This document shows positions 1 through 9,042 of a stretch of 64,000 bases of DNA, piece by piece (position 1 is the stretch's first letter; the number at the start of each line of letters is the position of its first letter). The stretch comes from Acidimicrobiales bacterium. GTDB lineage: Bacteria; Actinomycetota; Acidimicrobiia; Acidimicrobiales; DATDAH01. A program made the translations under genes and the position numbers. The stretch is from contig JAEUJM010000043.1 in the NCBI GenBank assembly GCA_016794585.1, forward strand, positions 1 through 64,000, given 5' to 3'. The notes below the pieces were generated by a model. It was not told the origin of the DNA. It did no database searches and saw only the letters and a program-made list of their open reading frames with translations.

Positions 1-2001
1 CGGTTCGTCAAGGACGCCGACCGCGGCATCATCGACGACCTCGACGCCCGCGGCCGCCTCGAGGCCGAGGAGGCCTACGAGCACGCCTACCCGCACTGCT
101 GGCGATGCGGGACGCCCCTGCTCTACTGGGCGAAGACCTCCTGGTTCGCCCGCACCTCCGAGCGCCGACCCGAGCTGCTCCGGGAGAACGAACGCATCGG
201 CTGGCACCCCGAGCACCTCAAGCACGGCCGCTTCGGCAAGTGGCTCGAGGGCAACGTCGACTGGGCCCTGTCCCGTGACCGCTACTGGGGCACTCCCCTG
301 CCGGTCTGGCGCTGCGAGGCGGGCCACGACACCTGCGTCGGCTCGGTGGCCGAGCTGGCCGAGCTCGCCGGCCGCGACCTCTCCGAGCTCGACCTTCACC
401 GGCCCTACGTGGACGAGGTCACCTTCCCCTGCCCGACGGACGGGTGTGCGGCCCCCGCAGCCCGCCTCGCCCCCGTGCTCGACGCCTGGTTCGACTCGGG
501 CTCGATGCCCTCGGCGCAGCACCACCACCCGTTCTCGCCGGACGACCGCTTCAGCGAGGCCTTCCCCGCCGACTTCATCTGCGAGGCCATCGACCAGACC
601 CGTGGCTGGTTCTACTCGCTGCTCGCCGTGAACACGCTCGTGTTCGACCAGACGCCGTACCGCAACGTCGTCTGCTTGGGCCACATCGTCGACGAGCACG
701 GCGCCAAGATGTCGAAGTCCAAGGGCAACGTGATGGACCCGTGGGACCTCTTCGACCGCTTCGGCGCCGATTCGGTCCGCTGGTACTTCTTCGCCGCCGG
801 CCAACCCTGGACCCCCCGCCGGGTCTTCGAGGACGGCATCCGCGAGACCACCCGCCAGACCCTCGTCACCCTCTGGAACGTCCACTCGTTCTTCGTGACC
901 TACGCCGACCTCGACGGCTGGGCACCCACGGGCGAGCCGCTGTCCCCCACCCACGTCCTCGACCGTTGGGTGCTGTCCGAGCTCGACGACACCATCGCCA
1001 CGGTCACCGACGCCCTCGAGAGCTTCGACGCGCTGGGCGGGGCCACCCGCATCATCCGCTTCGTCGACGACCTGTCCAACTGGTACGTGCGCCGCTCACG
1101 TTCGCGCTTCTGGAAGAGCTCCGACCCCGACGCCCACGCCACCCTCCACCGCTGCCTGGTCGTCACCGCCCAGCTGCTGGCGCCCTACTGCCCCTTCCTG
1201 GCCGACGAGCTCTACACCACCCTCACGGGCGAGGCATCGGTGCACCTCTCGGACTGGCCGGCCCCCCTCGGGGTGCACGACGCCGGCCTCACCGAGGAGA
1301 TGGCCGGCGCCCGCCGTCTGGTCGCCCTCGGCCGCGCCGCCCGCACCGACGCCAAGATGAAGGTGCGCCAGCCCCTGCGCCGAGCGATGCTCCTGGCCCC
1401 GGGGGCCACCCTCGGCGAGGAGGTGAAGGCCGAGATCGCCACCGAGCTGAACGTCAAGGAGCTCGAGGCCATCGACACCCTCTCGGGCCTCATGACCTGG
1501 ACGGTGATCCCCAACTTCAAGACCCTGGGCCCCCGCCTGGGCGCCAAGGTCAACGAGGTGAAGGCCGCCCTGGCCGCCGCCGACGGCGCCGCCATCAAGG
1601 CCGCCCTGGAGGCCGACGGCCAGGTCGAGATCGCCGGCGAGACCCTGTCGAGCGCCGACGTCGAGGTCCGCGCCTCCCGCCACGAGGAGCTCGCCCTCGC
1701 CGAAGAGGCCGGTTGGGCCGTCGCCCTCGACCTCGACCTCGACGACGCCTTGAGACGAGAAGGCACGGCCAGGGAAGTCGTCAGGGCCCTCAACGACCTG
1801 AGAAAAGAAGCCGGCTTCGCCATCGCCGACCGAGTGGTCGTCACCCTCGACCCCCCGCCGGAGATCACCGAAGCGATCGAAGCCCACAAAGCGTGGATCG
1901 CCACAGAAGTCCTGGCGACGGAAGTAGCCCTCACCCCCGGCGGCGATCTGGAAGTCACCGTCGACGCCCAGACCTTCCCGGTCACCCTCACCAAGTCCTG
2001 A
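1..2001 (+). CDS. ileS: Isoleucyl-tRNA synthetase, C-terminal two thirds (5' end outside window)
   Basis: This enzyme charges tRNA-Ile with isoleucine in the cytoplasm. The frame is open from the first base of the window, so the N-terminus with the HIGH motif is missing. Visible parts are the end of the editing/catalytic region (WRCGTPLLYWAKTSWF near the start), the catalytic-core stretch DQTRGWFYSL, and a perfect KMSKS loop (HGAKMSKSKGN) encoded at 706-720. The anticodon-binding region follows (SNWYVRRSRSRFW, then QLLAPYCPFLADELY), and the C-terminal domain runs to the TGA at 1999-2001. The gene is convergent with the dcw cluster that follows. Confidence 0.97.
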   Translation, partial: RFVKDADRGIIDDLDARGRLEAEEAYEHAYPHCWRCGTPLLYWAKTSWFARTSERRPELLRENERIGWHPEHLKHGRFGKWLEGNVDWALSRDRYWGTPLPVWRCEAGHDTCVGSVAELAELAGRDLSELDLHRPYVDEVTFPCPTDGCAAPAARLAPVLDAWFDSGSMPSAQHHHPFSPDDRFSEAFPADFICEAIDQTRGWFYSLLAVNTLVFDQTPYRNVVCLGHIVDEHGAKMSKSKGNVMDPWDLFDRFGADSVRWYFFAAGQPWTPRRVFEDGIRETTRQTLVTLWNVHSFFVTYADLDGWAPTGEPLSPTHVLDRWVLSELDDTIATVTDALESFDALGGATRIIRFVDDLSNWYVRRSRSRFWKSSDPDAHATLHRCLVVTAQLLAPYCPFLADELYTTLTGEASVHLSDWPAPLGVHDAGLTEEMAGARRLVALGRAARTDAKMKVRQPLRRAMLLAPGATLGEEVKAEIATELNVKELEAIDTLSGLMTWTVIPNFKTLGPRLGAKVNEVKAALAAADGAAIKAALEADGQVEIAGETLSSADVEVRASRHEELALAEEAGWAVALDLDLDDALRREGTAREVVRALNDLRKEAGFAIADRVVVTLDPPPEITEAIEAHKAWIATEVLATEVALTPGGDLEVTVDAQTFPVTLTKS

Positions 2002-2149
2002 CGCTCTAGATCAGCGGCACACCCTCGCGGTCACGAAGAGGTGGCGGTACCCGACCCCGAGCCGACGTGTCGCGACACCGCTCGAGGTGACGTGCCGCTC
2101 ACGTCCGCCAGGGCTCGGCCGGAGGGTCGGCGGGTGGCGCCGGGCCGGC

Positions 2150-2183
2150 TTCGGGCCACGCGCAGGGACGAGCATGGCCCGAA
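2150..2183. terminator. Possible bidirectional hairpin terminator
   Basis: TTCGGGCCA at 2150-2158 is the exact reverse complement of TGGCCCGAA at 2175-2183, and two further inner pairs are possible. It sits between converging ileS and divIVA, where a shared terminator is expected. No T-tract follows, so this is a structural guess. Confidence 0.35.
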
Positions 2184-2238
2184 ACGGAACCCGGCGACAG
2201 GACCCGCCGGCCCGGAGGCCGAGGACTCCCGAGCTCGA
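2172..2238. repeat. 67-base direct repeat, copy 1
   Basis: The first 53 bases (2172-2224) match 2283-2335 with one difference (C at 2195, T at 2306). Seven variable bases follow, then AGCTCGA in both copies. The spacing between copies is 111 bases. It lies in non-coding DNA, so it may be a dispersed element of this genome. Confidence 0.85.
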
Positions 2239-2282
2239 GCCGCGCCCGCGGAGAGTGCAGGGCGGGACGCGGTCCGGCGCCC

Positions 2283-2349
2283 GCATGGCCCGAAACGGAA
2301 CCCGGTGACAGGACCCGCCGGCCCGGAGGCCGAGGGCCGACAAGCTCGA
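2283..2349. repeat. 67-base direct repeat, copy 2
   Basis: This is the second copy of the element at 2172-2238: 52 of the first 53 bases are identical, followed by a seven-base variable stretch and the shared AGCTCGA. It ends just past the stop codon side of divIVA (stop at 2358-2360). Confidence 0.85.
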
Positions 2350-2357
2350 CCCGAGAG

Positions 2358-3623
2358 CTACTTCTTGCGGCCGAAGCGCTTGTGCTTCTCGCCCTTGTCG
2401 CCGCCGCCCGCTTCTTCCTGGCCCCGATACCACTCCGCCATCGCGTCGTCCCCCTCGCCCTCGGGGACGGGGGGCGCCGGCGCGTTGGCGGCTTCCTCGC
2501 GGGCGAGGTCGGCCATCCAGGGGTTGTCGCCTCCCTCGTCGGGGAGGGCGGCGACGGGCTGGGTGGCGGGCCCGGTGCCGGGCAGGTCCGCCCAGGGGTC
2601 GCCGGCCGGCGCGTCGGCGGGGGCGTCGAGGCCGCCGAAGCCGTGGTGCTCGGCGGGCGGCGGCGGGGGCGGCGGGGGCTGGGCGAAGAGGTCCTCGCTC
2701 GGGGCGCCGGGCTCGGGGGCGAAGACGTCCTCGGCGGGGGCGTCCCACACGGAGCCTGCGGGCTGGGCCGGTGCGGGCGGCTCGGGCTCACCGAAGGTGG
2801 GCGCGGGCGGGAGCGGGTCGAACGCCGGCGGCGGGGCGGCAGCCTCGGGGGCGCGGAACAGCGGCGCGTCGTCGGCGGGGGCGGGCGCCGGCGGCTCGAT
2901 GGTGCCCAGCGGCTCGTAGGCGGCCTCTTCGAAGGCGGCCTCGGGGACGATCTCGGGCGTGGCCATGCCCGAGCCCGGATCCTCGTAGTTGGGCTCGGAC
3001 TCGGCTCGCGGCGGCACCACGGCGGTGACCACCGGGGGCTCGAGCGGGGCCATGGCGCCGGCGGCGTCGAGGAGGCCCTGGAGCGTGGCGACGGTGGTCT
3101 GGAGGCGGGCCCGCTCGTCGTCGACGTGACGCTCGAGGACCTCGACGTCGGCCATCAGCTGGTCTCGGATGCCCTCGAGCTCGTCCACCTCGGTGAGGAT
3201 TCGGTTCCGGGCCTCGTCGCCGGCGCGGCGGATCTCGTCCTGGGACTCGGTCAGCTCACGCTCGTGGCGGGCGGCGTCCTCGGCGCGGATGCGCTCGGCC
3301 TCGTCCTGCGCGGCGGCCACGATGCGCTCGGACTCCTCCCGGGCCTCGGCCACGGCGGCGTCGGCGGTGCGCTGGGCGAGGAGGAGCGTCCGGCGCAGGG
3401 TGTCGTCGACCTCGCTGGCGACCGCGGGGGTCGCCGCCGGCTGTTCGGCGAGACGGGCCTCGGCGGCCTCGGCGCGCTGGGTCATCTCGCGCAGGCGCAT
3501 CTGGAGCTGGCCGATGGCCACGCCGACCCGCTCGAGGAAGTCATCGACCTCGTCGGGGTCGTATCCGCCGAACTTCTTCTCGCGGAAGTCGACGTCTTTC
3601 AGGAGCTGCGGCGTGACATCCAT
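2358..3623 (-). CDS. divIVA: DivIVA-family polar growth/division protein
   Basis: DivIVA/Wag31 proteins bind curved membrane at poles and septa and organise wall synthesis. The start is placed at the ATG at 3621-3623 because the protein then begins MDVTPQLLKDVDFREKKFGG, the classical N-terminal membrane-binding domain (TPxxxxxxxF, GYDPDEVDDFLERV). The frame is open 11 codons further upstream, and the upstream ATG cannot be excluded. Coiled coil covers about residues 30-200 (repeated Glu/Ala/Arg heptads). It is followed by a long Pro/Ala/Glu-rich tail and a basic C-terminus (KHKRFGRKK). At 421 residues it is long for the family because of the tail. It is the last gene of the dcw run. Confidence 0.92.
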   Translation of the reverse strand: MDVTPQLLKDVDFREKKFGGYDPDEVDDFLERVGVAIGQLQMRLREMTQRAEAAEARLAEQPAATPAVASEVDDTLRRTLLLAQRTADAAVAEAREESERIVAAAQDEAERIRAEDAARHERELTESQDEIRRAGDEARNRILTEVDELEGIRDQLMADVEVLERHVDDERARLQTTVATLQGLLDAAGAMAPLEPPVVTAVVPPRAESEPNYEDPGSGMATPEIVPEAAFEEAAYEPLGTIEPPAPAPADDAPLFRAPEAAAPPPAFDPLPPAPTFGEPEPPAPAQPAGSVWDAPAEDVFAPEPGAPSEDLFAQPPPPPPPPAEHHGFGGLDAPADAPAGDPWADLPGTGPATQPVAALPDEGGDNPWMADLAREEAANAPAPPVPEGEGDDAMAEWYRGQEEAGGGDKGEKHKRFGRKK

Positions 3624-3709
3624 GGGGTCAGCGTACCGAACCCCCTCCGTCCCCATGGGGATGGCGGGGCGAGGATGCGCCGGCCCGGGAACGCCCCCTC
3701 ACGAGGGCG

Positions 3710-3967
3710 TCAGCAGCCCAGGACGGCGCTCTGGATGATGCGGATGCCGATCAGCACGATGATGGGCGACAGGTCGAGGCGGAAGCTGCCACCGCCGACG
3801 GCGGGGATGGCCCGGCGCAGCGGTCCGAGAACGGGCTCGGTGATCCGGAACAGGAACGAGTACACCGACGCCATCGGCGTCCCGGGCTCCATGGGGAACC
3901 AGGAGAGGATGATCCGGCCGAAGAGCGCGATGAGGTAGAGGTTGAGGACGAGGCAGAGGATGTTCAT
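3710..3967 (-). CDS. YggT-family small membrane protein
   Basis: This 85-residue protein starts at the ATG at 3965-3967 (MNILCLVLNLYLIALFGRII), five bases after the sepF stop. Two hydrophobic segments (about residues 3-20 and 65-80) flank the conserved YggT stretch, with YSFLFRITEPVLGPLRR in the middle and a C-terminal hydrophobic helix containing IRIIQSAVL. YggT proteins sit next to sepF and divIVA in Gram-positive dcw clusters and are linked to division or osmotic stress, but their molecular role is not settled. The longer open frame upstream overlaps sepF and is ignored. Confidence 0.9.
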   Translation of the reverse strand: MNILCLVLNLYLIALFGRIILSWFPMEPGTPMASVYSFLFRITEPVLGPLRRAIPAVGGGSFRLDLSPIIVLIGIRIIQSAVLGC

Positions 3968-3972
3968 GGGGA

Positions 3973-4584
3973 TCAGGAGTCGTGGAGCCCCCGCTCCTGC
4001 AACCGACGCCGCTCCTCGTCGGAGACCTCGACGTCGGAGGGCGTGAGCAGGTACACCTGGTCGGCGACCCGTTCCATCTGGCCGCCGAGGCCGTAGCACA
4101 GGCCGCTGGCGAAGTCGATGAGCCGGCGGGCCAGGTCACGGTCGGCGCCCTGGAGGTTGATGATCACGGGCTGGTTGCCCTTGAAGCGGTCGGCCACGTC
4201 CTGGGCCTCGGTGAACGAGTGCGGCGACACGACGTGGGGCTTGGCCTTGGCCACGGCGGGGATGGGACGCACCGCAGAGCCACCGAGGCTCTCCATCGGC
4301 GACACGTTGGACGGTGCCGGCGCCTCGTTGGGGATGGGCCGGATGGCCGAGACACCGTCGTCGGGCGCGTAGGGCTCGACCGGCACGACTCCGCCCTGGC
4401 GCGGCTCGGGCGCGACGGGCTGGACCGGCCGCACGGGGACGGCCTGGCCGACGCCGGACCCGATGGACGGCGCGGCCGACGAGGGGTACCGCTCCTGGTA
4501 CCGGTCGTGGTCGTCGTAGTCCTCGTATTCCTCGTCGGGACCGAGCCCGAGGTAGAGCATGGCGCGCCGCCACGTACTGGACAT
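3973..4584 (-). CDS. sepF: SepF, FtsZ membrane anchor / division protein
   Basis: SepF tethers and bundles FtsZ at the septal membrane; in actinobacteria it replaces FtsA/ZipA. The 203-residue protein starts with a short amphipathic helix (SSTWRRAMLYLGL). A disordered, charged and Pro-rich linker follows to about residue 105, then the SepF core (HSFTEAQDVADRFKGNQPVI, ADRDLARRLIDFASGLCYGL, VYLLTPSDVEVS). The start is supported by a strong Shine-Dalgarno GGAGG five bases before ATG. It lies between yggS and yggT, the usual actinobacterial order. Confidence 0.96.
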   Translation of the reverse strand: MSSTWRRAMLYLGLGPDEEYEDYDDHDRYQERYPSSAAPSIGSGVGQAVPVRPVQPVAPEPRQGGVVPVEPYAPDDGVSAIRPIPNEAPAPSNVSPMESLGGSAVRPIPAVAKAKPHVVSPHSFTEAQDVADRFKGNQPVIINLQGADRDLARRLIDFASGLCYGLGGQMERVADQVYLLTPSDVEVSDEERRRLQERGLHDS

Positions 4585-4607
4585 TGGTTCCTCCTACGAA
4601 ACCGGCA

Positions 4608-4613
4608 AGGTTA
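4608..4613 (-). promoter_or_regulatory. Candidate -10 element for sepF
   Basis: On the minus strand TAACCT lies about 24 bases before the sepF ATG, inside the 92-base gap between yggS and sepF. It would give a short leader carrying the GGAGG site. No convincing -35 element is seen. Confidence 0.3.
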
Positions 4614-4676
4614 GTGTCGCACGCCGCGATGCCACCCGCGCGGAGCGTCGCCGCCGCCCACACGCTGCGGGGCCGG

Positions 4677-5330
4677 TCACGAGCGTGGTCCGAACAGCCC
4701 GGTGCCGATGCGCACCATGGTGGTGCCCTCCTGGACGGCGACCTCGAGGTCCGCGCTCATCCCCATCGAGCACACCGTCAGGGCGAGGCGTTCCACCTCG
4801 GAGCGCAACCAGCGGAAACCCGGTCGGGCGTCATCGGCGGTTCCCGCGGGGGCCACGCCCATGAGGCCCCGGACGTCGAGGCCGAGGTCGGCGAGGGTCG
4901 CCACGAGGGGCTCCACCTCCTCGCGCGTGCAGCCGCCCTTCTGGGGCTCGCCGCTCAGGTTGACCTGGACCAGCACCGACGCCCCGGGGGCCCGGCGGGC
5001 GATCTCGGCGCCGAGCGCCTCACGATCGACGCTCTGCCAGAGGGTCACGTGGGGGGCGAGCGACCGGACCTTGTTGCGCTGGAGGTTGCCGAGGAAGTGC
5101 CAGCGCGGCGCGGCGCCCGACGCCGCGACGGCGTCGACCTTCGGCACGAGCTCCTGCGCGTAGTTCTCGCCCAGGTCGAGGAGGCCGGCCTCGGCTGCGG
5201 CCACGGCCAGCGCCGGCGGAAAGCCCTTGGTCACCGCGACGAGGGTCACGGCGGCGGGGTCGCCGCCGGCGGCCGAGATCCGGGCGCGGACCTCCTCGGC
5301 GCGCGCCCGGATGGCGCCGACGTCGATCAC
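4677..5330 (-). CDS. yggS: YggS/PROSC-family PLP homeostasis protein
   Basis: This cytoplasmic pyridoxal-5'-phosphate-binding protein buffers PLP and amino/keto-acid balance. The GTG start at 5328-5330 overlaps the pgeF TGA (GTGA), giving 217 residues, typical for the family. Visible family features are the PLP lysine in VAVTKGFP (about residue 35), GENYAQEL, RWHFLGNLQRNK, and the phosphate-binding end GMSADLEVAVQEGTTMVRIGTGLFG-like region at the C-terminus. An in-frame upstream extension overlaps pgeF and is arginine-rich noise. Its position between pgeF and sepF is standard in actinobacterial dcw clusters. Confidence 0.94.
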   Translation of the reverse strand: MIDVGAIRARAEEVRARISAAGGDPAAVTLVAVTKGFPPALAVAAAEAGLLDLGENYAQELVPKVDAVAASGAAPRWHFLGNLQRNKVRSLAPHVTLWQSVDREALGAEIARRAPGASVLVQVNLSGEPQKGGCTREEVEPLVATLADLGLDVRGLMGVAPAGTADDARPGFRWLRSEVERLALTVCSMGMSADLEVAVQEGTTMVRIGTGLFGPRS

Positions 5331-6004
5331 GGGGTCACCCAGACGACGGCGGCCATGCGGCCGGTCTCCTTGCGGGCCCGGTGCGAGTACCAGCGCTCGG
5401 CTTCGCAGGCGGTGCAGCCGGGCGACGCCGAGGCCACCGACACGTCGGCGGCTGCCAGCGCGGCGTCCACGGCGCTCGGCACGTCGAGCGCGAGGGCGCC
5501 GGTGCGGGTGCGCCCCACGACGTCGGGACCGAGGGCGTCGGCCACCTCTTCCAGGTCGTCGGCCCCGAACTCGTAGCACTCGGGGTGGATCATCGGACCG
5601 ACGTGGGCGACCACGGTGCCGGCACCGAGCGATCGCATCTGTGCGACGGTGCGCTGCACCACCCCGGCCGCGAGGCCGCGCCAGCCGGCGTGGGCGGCGC
5701 CGACGACGCCCTCGGCGCTGGTGAGCACCACCGCTCCGCAGTCGGCGGTCTGCACCGCCACGGGCACCCCGGCGCGGGCCGTGACGAGTGCGTCGGCCTC
5801 GGTCCCCTGGTGGTGCCCCGCCCCTTCGGCCACGACGACGTCGGCGCCGTGCACCTGCCGGAGCCAGTTCCAGCGCACCGACGGGCCACCTGCCCCGGCG
5901 AGCAGGCGCGCCCGCGCCGCGTCGACGGCGGGAGCGTCGATGGCGAGATCGCCGTCGGCGCGGGTGGAGAAGACCCAGGACGCCGGGTGCGCGTGGTGCG
6001 ACAC
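5327..6004 (-). CDS. pgeF: PgeF/YfiH-family (multicopper-laccase-like) purine nucleoside phosphorylase / cell-wall editing protein
   Basis: This 225-residue protein starts at GTG 6002-6004, 13 bases after the ftsZ stop. The signature metal-site motifs are present: AAHAGWRGLAAGV and HVGPMIHPECYEFGADD with the His/Cys ligands, plus QVHGADVVVAEG and TADCGAVVL. Family members have been described as polyphenol oxidases, as purine nucleoside phosphorylase/adenosine deaminase enzymes, and in E. coli as a factor correcting misincorporated serine in muropeptides. The sequence alone does not decide between these, but the location between ftsZ and yggS is the classical one. Confidence 0.9.
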   Translation of the reverse strand: MSHHAHPASWVFSTRADGDLAIDAPAVDAARARLLAGAGGPSVRWNWLRQVHGADVVVAEGAGHHQGTEADALVTARAGVPVAVQTADCGAVVLTSAEGVVGAAHAGWRGLAAGVVQRTVAQMRSLGAGTVVAHVGPMIHPECYEFGADDLEEVADALGPDVVGRTRTGALALDVPSAVDAALAAADVSVASASPGCTACEAERWYSHRARKETGRMAAVVWVTP

Positions 6005-6017
6005 CGCGGCGGCGGGG

Positions 6018-7127
6018 CTACTTGAGGAACGAGGGGACGTCGAAGTCGTCACCCGCGTCGAGGTCGTCGTCCTCGTCGTCGTGGGTCGCGAACAGGTCGC
6101 CGGTGGGCTCACGGTCGAGCGGGACGGAGCGCAGGAAGTCGGCGTCGCTCTGCTCGGTCGAGCGCTTGTCCTTCTCGTCCCAGCGATCGAAGCCGGCGGC
6201 GATCACGGTGACCCGGACCTCGTCGCCCATCTCGTCGTCGATGATGGCGCCGAAGATGATGTTGGCGTCCGGGTGCGCCACGCCGTGGATCACCTCGGCG
6301 GCCTCGTTGACCTCGAGCAGGCCGAGGTCGCTGCCGCCCGAGATGTTCAACACGATGCCCCGAGCCCCCTCGATGGAGGCTTCGAGCATCGGGCTGGAGA
6401 TGGCACCCCGGGCGGCGGCGAGGGCCCGGCCCTCGCCCGACGCGAAGCCGATGCCCATGAGGGCCGAGCCGGCGTCGCTCATGACCGTCTTGATGTCGGC
6501 GAAGTCGGTGTTGATGAGGCCGGGGGTGGTGATGAGGTCGGTGATGCCCTGCACTCCCTGGAGGAGGATCTCGTCGGCCATCTTGAAGGCGTTGAGCATC
6601 GAGGTCTTGTCGTCGGAGACCGTCAGCAGGCGGTCGTTCGGGATGACGATCTGGGTGTCGACCTTCTCCTTCAGGCGCTGGATGCCCTGCTCCGCCTGCA
6701 CGGTGCGGCGGCGGCCCTCGAAGGTGAAGGGCCGGGTGACCACGCCGATGGTGAGGGCGCCCAGGTTCCGGGCGATCTCGGCGACCACCGGTGCGGCGCC
6801 GGTCCCGGTGCCGCCACCCTTGCCCGCGGTGATGAACACCATGTCGGCGCCCTCGAGCGCCGCGGCGATCTCGGCGCTGTGGTCCTCGGCGGCCTGACGG
6901 CCGATCTCGGGGTCGCTGCCGGCGCCCAGGCCCCGGGTGAGCTCCCGTCCGATGTCGAGCTTGACGTCGGCGTCGCTCATCAGCAGCGCCTGAGCGTCGG
7001 TGTTGATGGCCACGAACTCCACGCCGTTCAGGCCGGCGTCGATCATCCGGTTCACGGCGTTGACCCCACCACCGCCGATACCGACGACCTTGATGACCGC
7101 TAGGTAGTTCTGGGTGATGCCGACCAT
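6018..7127 (-). CDS. ftsZ: Cell division GTPase FtsZ
   Basis: This tubulin-like GTPase forms the Z ring. It is 369 residues long from the ATG at 7125-7127, which has GGGAG about ten bases upstream. It shows the GTP-binding motif GGGTGTG at residues 104-110, the N-terminal [16 protein letters not shown], the T7-loop region with [11 protein letters not shown], and a C-terminal conserved peptide ([10 protein letters not shown]) that binds SepF/FtsW-type partners. The frame is open further upstream but that part is not FtsZ-like. The 166-base gap to ftsQ could hold its own promoter. Confidence 0.98.
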   Translation of the reverse strand: MVGITQNYLAVIKVVGIGGGGVNAVNRMIDAGLNGVEFVAINTDAQALLMSDADVKLDIGRELTRGLGAGSDPEIGRQAAEDHSAEIAAALEGADMVFITAGKGGGTGTGAAPVVAEIARNLGALTIGVVTRPFTFEGRRRTVQAEQGIQRLKEKVDTQIVIPNDRLLTVSDDKTSMLNAFKMADEILLQGVQGITDLITTPGLINTDFADIKTVMSDAGSALMGIGFASGEGRALAAARGAISSPMLEASIEGARGIVLNISGGSDLGLLEVNEAAEVIHGVAHPDANIIFGAIIDDEMGDEVRVTVIAAGFDRWDEKDKRSTEQSDADFLRSVPLDREPTGDLFATHDDEDDDLDAGDDFDVPSFLK

Positions 7128-7293
7128 GTGGTGTGCTCCCGGTGAGTGGTGGCCGAGGCGGTCACGCCACCCCGGCACAACGGCAAACGCCGGGCGCCTG
7201 GGGTGCCCGGCCGAACCCTCGACGGGAGGTTGAACGTTGTGTTCGGGGCGCGCGAAGTCGCCTCGCTCAACCTCACCGTAACCAACAGGCCTG

Positions 7294-8118
7294 TCACCCG
7301 CAACCCGGCGTCCGGGTGAGGACCGGGGCCGACGCCACCGACAGGTCGAGCGTGGCGATGCACGGATCGATGGCATCGAGCACGCTGGCCAGGGCGACGC
7401 CCTTGGCCGGGAGGTCCTCGAGCGCCCCGAAGGTCACGATCCCTCCGGCGACGAGCCGCACGGTCACGCCGCCGTCGGCATCGATGACGATCGCATCGAC
7501 GAGCGGCCGGGCGCCCTCGGGGATCACCGCGGCCACCGCGAAGGCCCCCCGGGCGTCCTCGGCGACGGCGGCGCCCACGTCGGGCGCCACGGTGGCGCCC
7601 TCGACCACCGGGAGGTCGGCGGGCTCCCCGTCGAGCAGCGCCAGCACCTGGCCCTCGCCGTCCACGGCGACCCAGGTGTCGTCGTCAGCGGCCACCGCGG
7701 CAGCCGGGACCCGCTCGACGACGCGGTAGCGCACCGTCCCCGGCCAGCGCCGGCGAGCGGTCGCCTCGGCCACCCAGGGGAGCGCCTCGATGCGATCGGC
7801 GGCGGCGTCGAGGTCGGCCGTGAGGAGCGGCGCCCCTTGCTCGATGCCGCCGGCGGCCACGATGTCGGCCGGGTCCGTGCGGAACTGCCCGGCCACCGTG
7901 AAGCGGTCGACGTCGAGCAGCGGGGTGAAGAAGAGCCCGAGGCCCAGGAGCGCCACGGCCAGGAGGGCACCCAGGACGACCACCACCCGCAGCCGCCGTC
8001 GCCCCTCGGAGCGGCGCACCTCGACGCGGCGCGCCCGGATGCGGGGGTCGATGGTCGAGGGTCGCTCGCCGCTCTCGACCTCCTCCCCACCTCGAGGCTC
8101 ACCCCTCCTGGTCGTCAC
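7294..8118 (-). CDS. ftsQ: Cell division protein FtsQ (DivIB)
   Basis: This bitopic divisome protein joins FtsB/FtsL to recruit FtsI and FtsW. It is 274 residues from GTG 8116-8118, 12 bases after the murB stop. The N-terminal cytoplasmic part is basic ([19 protein letters not shown]), with one transmembrane helix at about residues 44-66. A POTRA domain follows ([16 protein letters not shown], then [13 protein letters not shown] and [21 protein letters not shown]) and then the FtsQ beta domain. Location murB-ftsQ-ftsZ agrees. Confidence 0.92.
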   Translation of the reverse strand: MTTRRGEPRGGEEVESGERPSTIDPRIRARRVEVRRSEGRRRLRVVVVLGALLAVALLGLGLFFTPLLDVDRFTVAGQFRTDPADIVAAGGIEQGAPLLTADLDAAADRIEALPWVAEATARRRWPGTVRYRVVERVPAAAVAADDDTWVAVDGEGQVLALLDGEPADLPVVEGATVAPDVGAAVAEDARGAFAVAAVIPEGARPLVDAIVIDADGGVTVRLVAGGIVTFGALEDLPAKGVALASVLDAIDPCIATLDLSVASAPVLTRTPGCG

Positions 8119-8130
8119 CGCGCCTCGACC

Positions 8131-9042
8131 TCAGCGTGAGGGATCGAAGCCCACGAGGCGGGTCTCGGGGTGCAGGATCACCCCACTGGCGGCGCGCACG
8201 GTCTCCTGGATCGTCTGCATCAGGCGCCACACGTCGTCGGCGGACCCGCCCTCGTCGGCCTGGATGAAGTTGGCGTGCTTCGTGGAGACGTGCGCCGTCC
8301 CGATGCGCAGGCCCTTGGCCCCGGCGGCCTCGATGAGGCGACCCGCCGAGTCGCCTGGTGGATTGGTGAAGACCGAGCCGGCGTTCTGCCCACCCGGCTG
8401 GTGGGCCCGGCGCCAGCGCACGATCTCGGAGATCTCGGCCTCGGCGGCGGCGCGGTCGCCAGGGGCGAGGGACAGCTCGGCCGCCACCACGACCTGGTCC
8501 GCCCGCACCGACGAGTGCCGGTACGAGAGGTCGAGGCGGTCGGCGGGCACCCAGCCATCCTCCCCGGTGGCCAGGTCGACGAGGTGGACCCTCCGGAGCG
8601 AGGCGGCCATGTCCGACCCGTGGCCGCCCGCGTTCATGCGCACCGCCCCGCCGATCGATCCGGGCACCCCGACCGCCCACTCGAAGCCGGTGAGCCCCGC
8701 CGCCGCGCTCTGCCGAGCGACCACCGGGAGCGATGCCGCCCCACCGGCGGTGACGTCCGTGCCCACGACGCCCACCGCCTCGAAGTCGCCCGCCAGTTGG
8801 ATCGCCACGCCGTGGAACCCGGCGTCTGCCACCAGGAGGTTGGAGCCCCGGCCGAGGACGAGCGTGGCCACGCCCTCGCCGGCGACGGCCTCGGCGACCG
8901 CGCGGAGCTCGGCCAGCTCGGCGGCGACCACGAAGACATCGGCCGCGCCTCCCACTCGGTAGGTGGTCAGCGGGCCGAGGGGGACGTCCCGCCGGGCCCG
9001 CGCGCCGAGGCGCGCCGCCACCCGGTCGAGCGCCCCGCTCAC
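8131..9042 (-). CDS. murB: UDP-N-acetylenolpyruvoylglucosamine reductase
   Basis: MurB is a flavoenzyme that reduces enolpyruvyl-UDP-GlcNAc to UDP-MurNAc with NADPH. The GTG start at 9040-9042 overlaps the murC stop (GTGA), giving 303 residues. FAD-site features are YRVGGAADVFVVA, GRGSNLLVADAG and GVPGSIGGAVRMNAGGHG. The catalytic serine lies in NAGSVFTNP, and the C-terminus has GLRIGTAHVSTKHANFI. The upstream in-frame extension lies inside murC and is dismissed. The type with the short substrate loop matches Gram-positive enzymes. Confidence 0.96.
   Translation of the reverse strand: MSGALDRVAARLGARARRDVPLGPLTTYRVGGAADVFVVAAELAELRAVAEAVAGEGVATLVLGRGSNLLVADAGFHGVAIQLAGDFEAVGVVGTDVTAGGAASLPVVARQSAAAGLTGFEWAVGVPGSIGGAVRMNAGGHGSDMAASLRRVHLVDLATGEDGWVPADRLDLSYRHSSVRADQVVVAAELSLAPGDRAAAEAEISEIVRWRRAHQPGGQNAGSVFTNPPGDSAGRLIEAAGAKGLRIGTAHVSTKHANFIQADEGGSADDVWRLMQTIQETVRAASGVILHPETRLVGFDPSR

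Larger units (their letters stand above)
2002..2357. other. Intergenic region between convergent ileS and divIVA
   Basis: This is the only gene-free stretch over 300 bases in the window. It separates two converging genes. It contains a possible hairpin at 2150-2183 and two copies of a 67-base direct repeat (2172-2238 and 2283-2349). Open frames across it are arginine/proline-rich and look like translated GC-rich non-coding DNA, so no gene is called. Confidence 0.7.

Noticed and set aside
444..2009. Long arginine/proline-rich ORF in another frame of ileS
   Set aside because: It is a GC-rich shadow of ileS; the ileS frame has clear synthetase motifs and this one has none.
2041..2919. Plus-strand 292-residue ORF starting in the ileS-divIVA gap
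   Set aside because: It runs antisense through divIVA, is low-complexity Gly/Ala/Ser/Arg, and covers the 67-base repeats; no start site or family resemblance.
5616..7103. Long plus-strand ORFs opposite pgeF and ftsZ
   Set aside because: They are antisense shadows created by high GC; the minus-strand proteins are unmistakable.
7128..7293. Promoter in front of ftsZ
   Set aside because: The gap is suitable and TTGAGC occurs in it, but no -10 stands at a proper distance, so no promoter is called.
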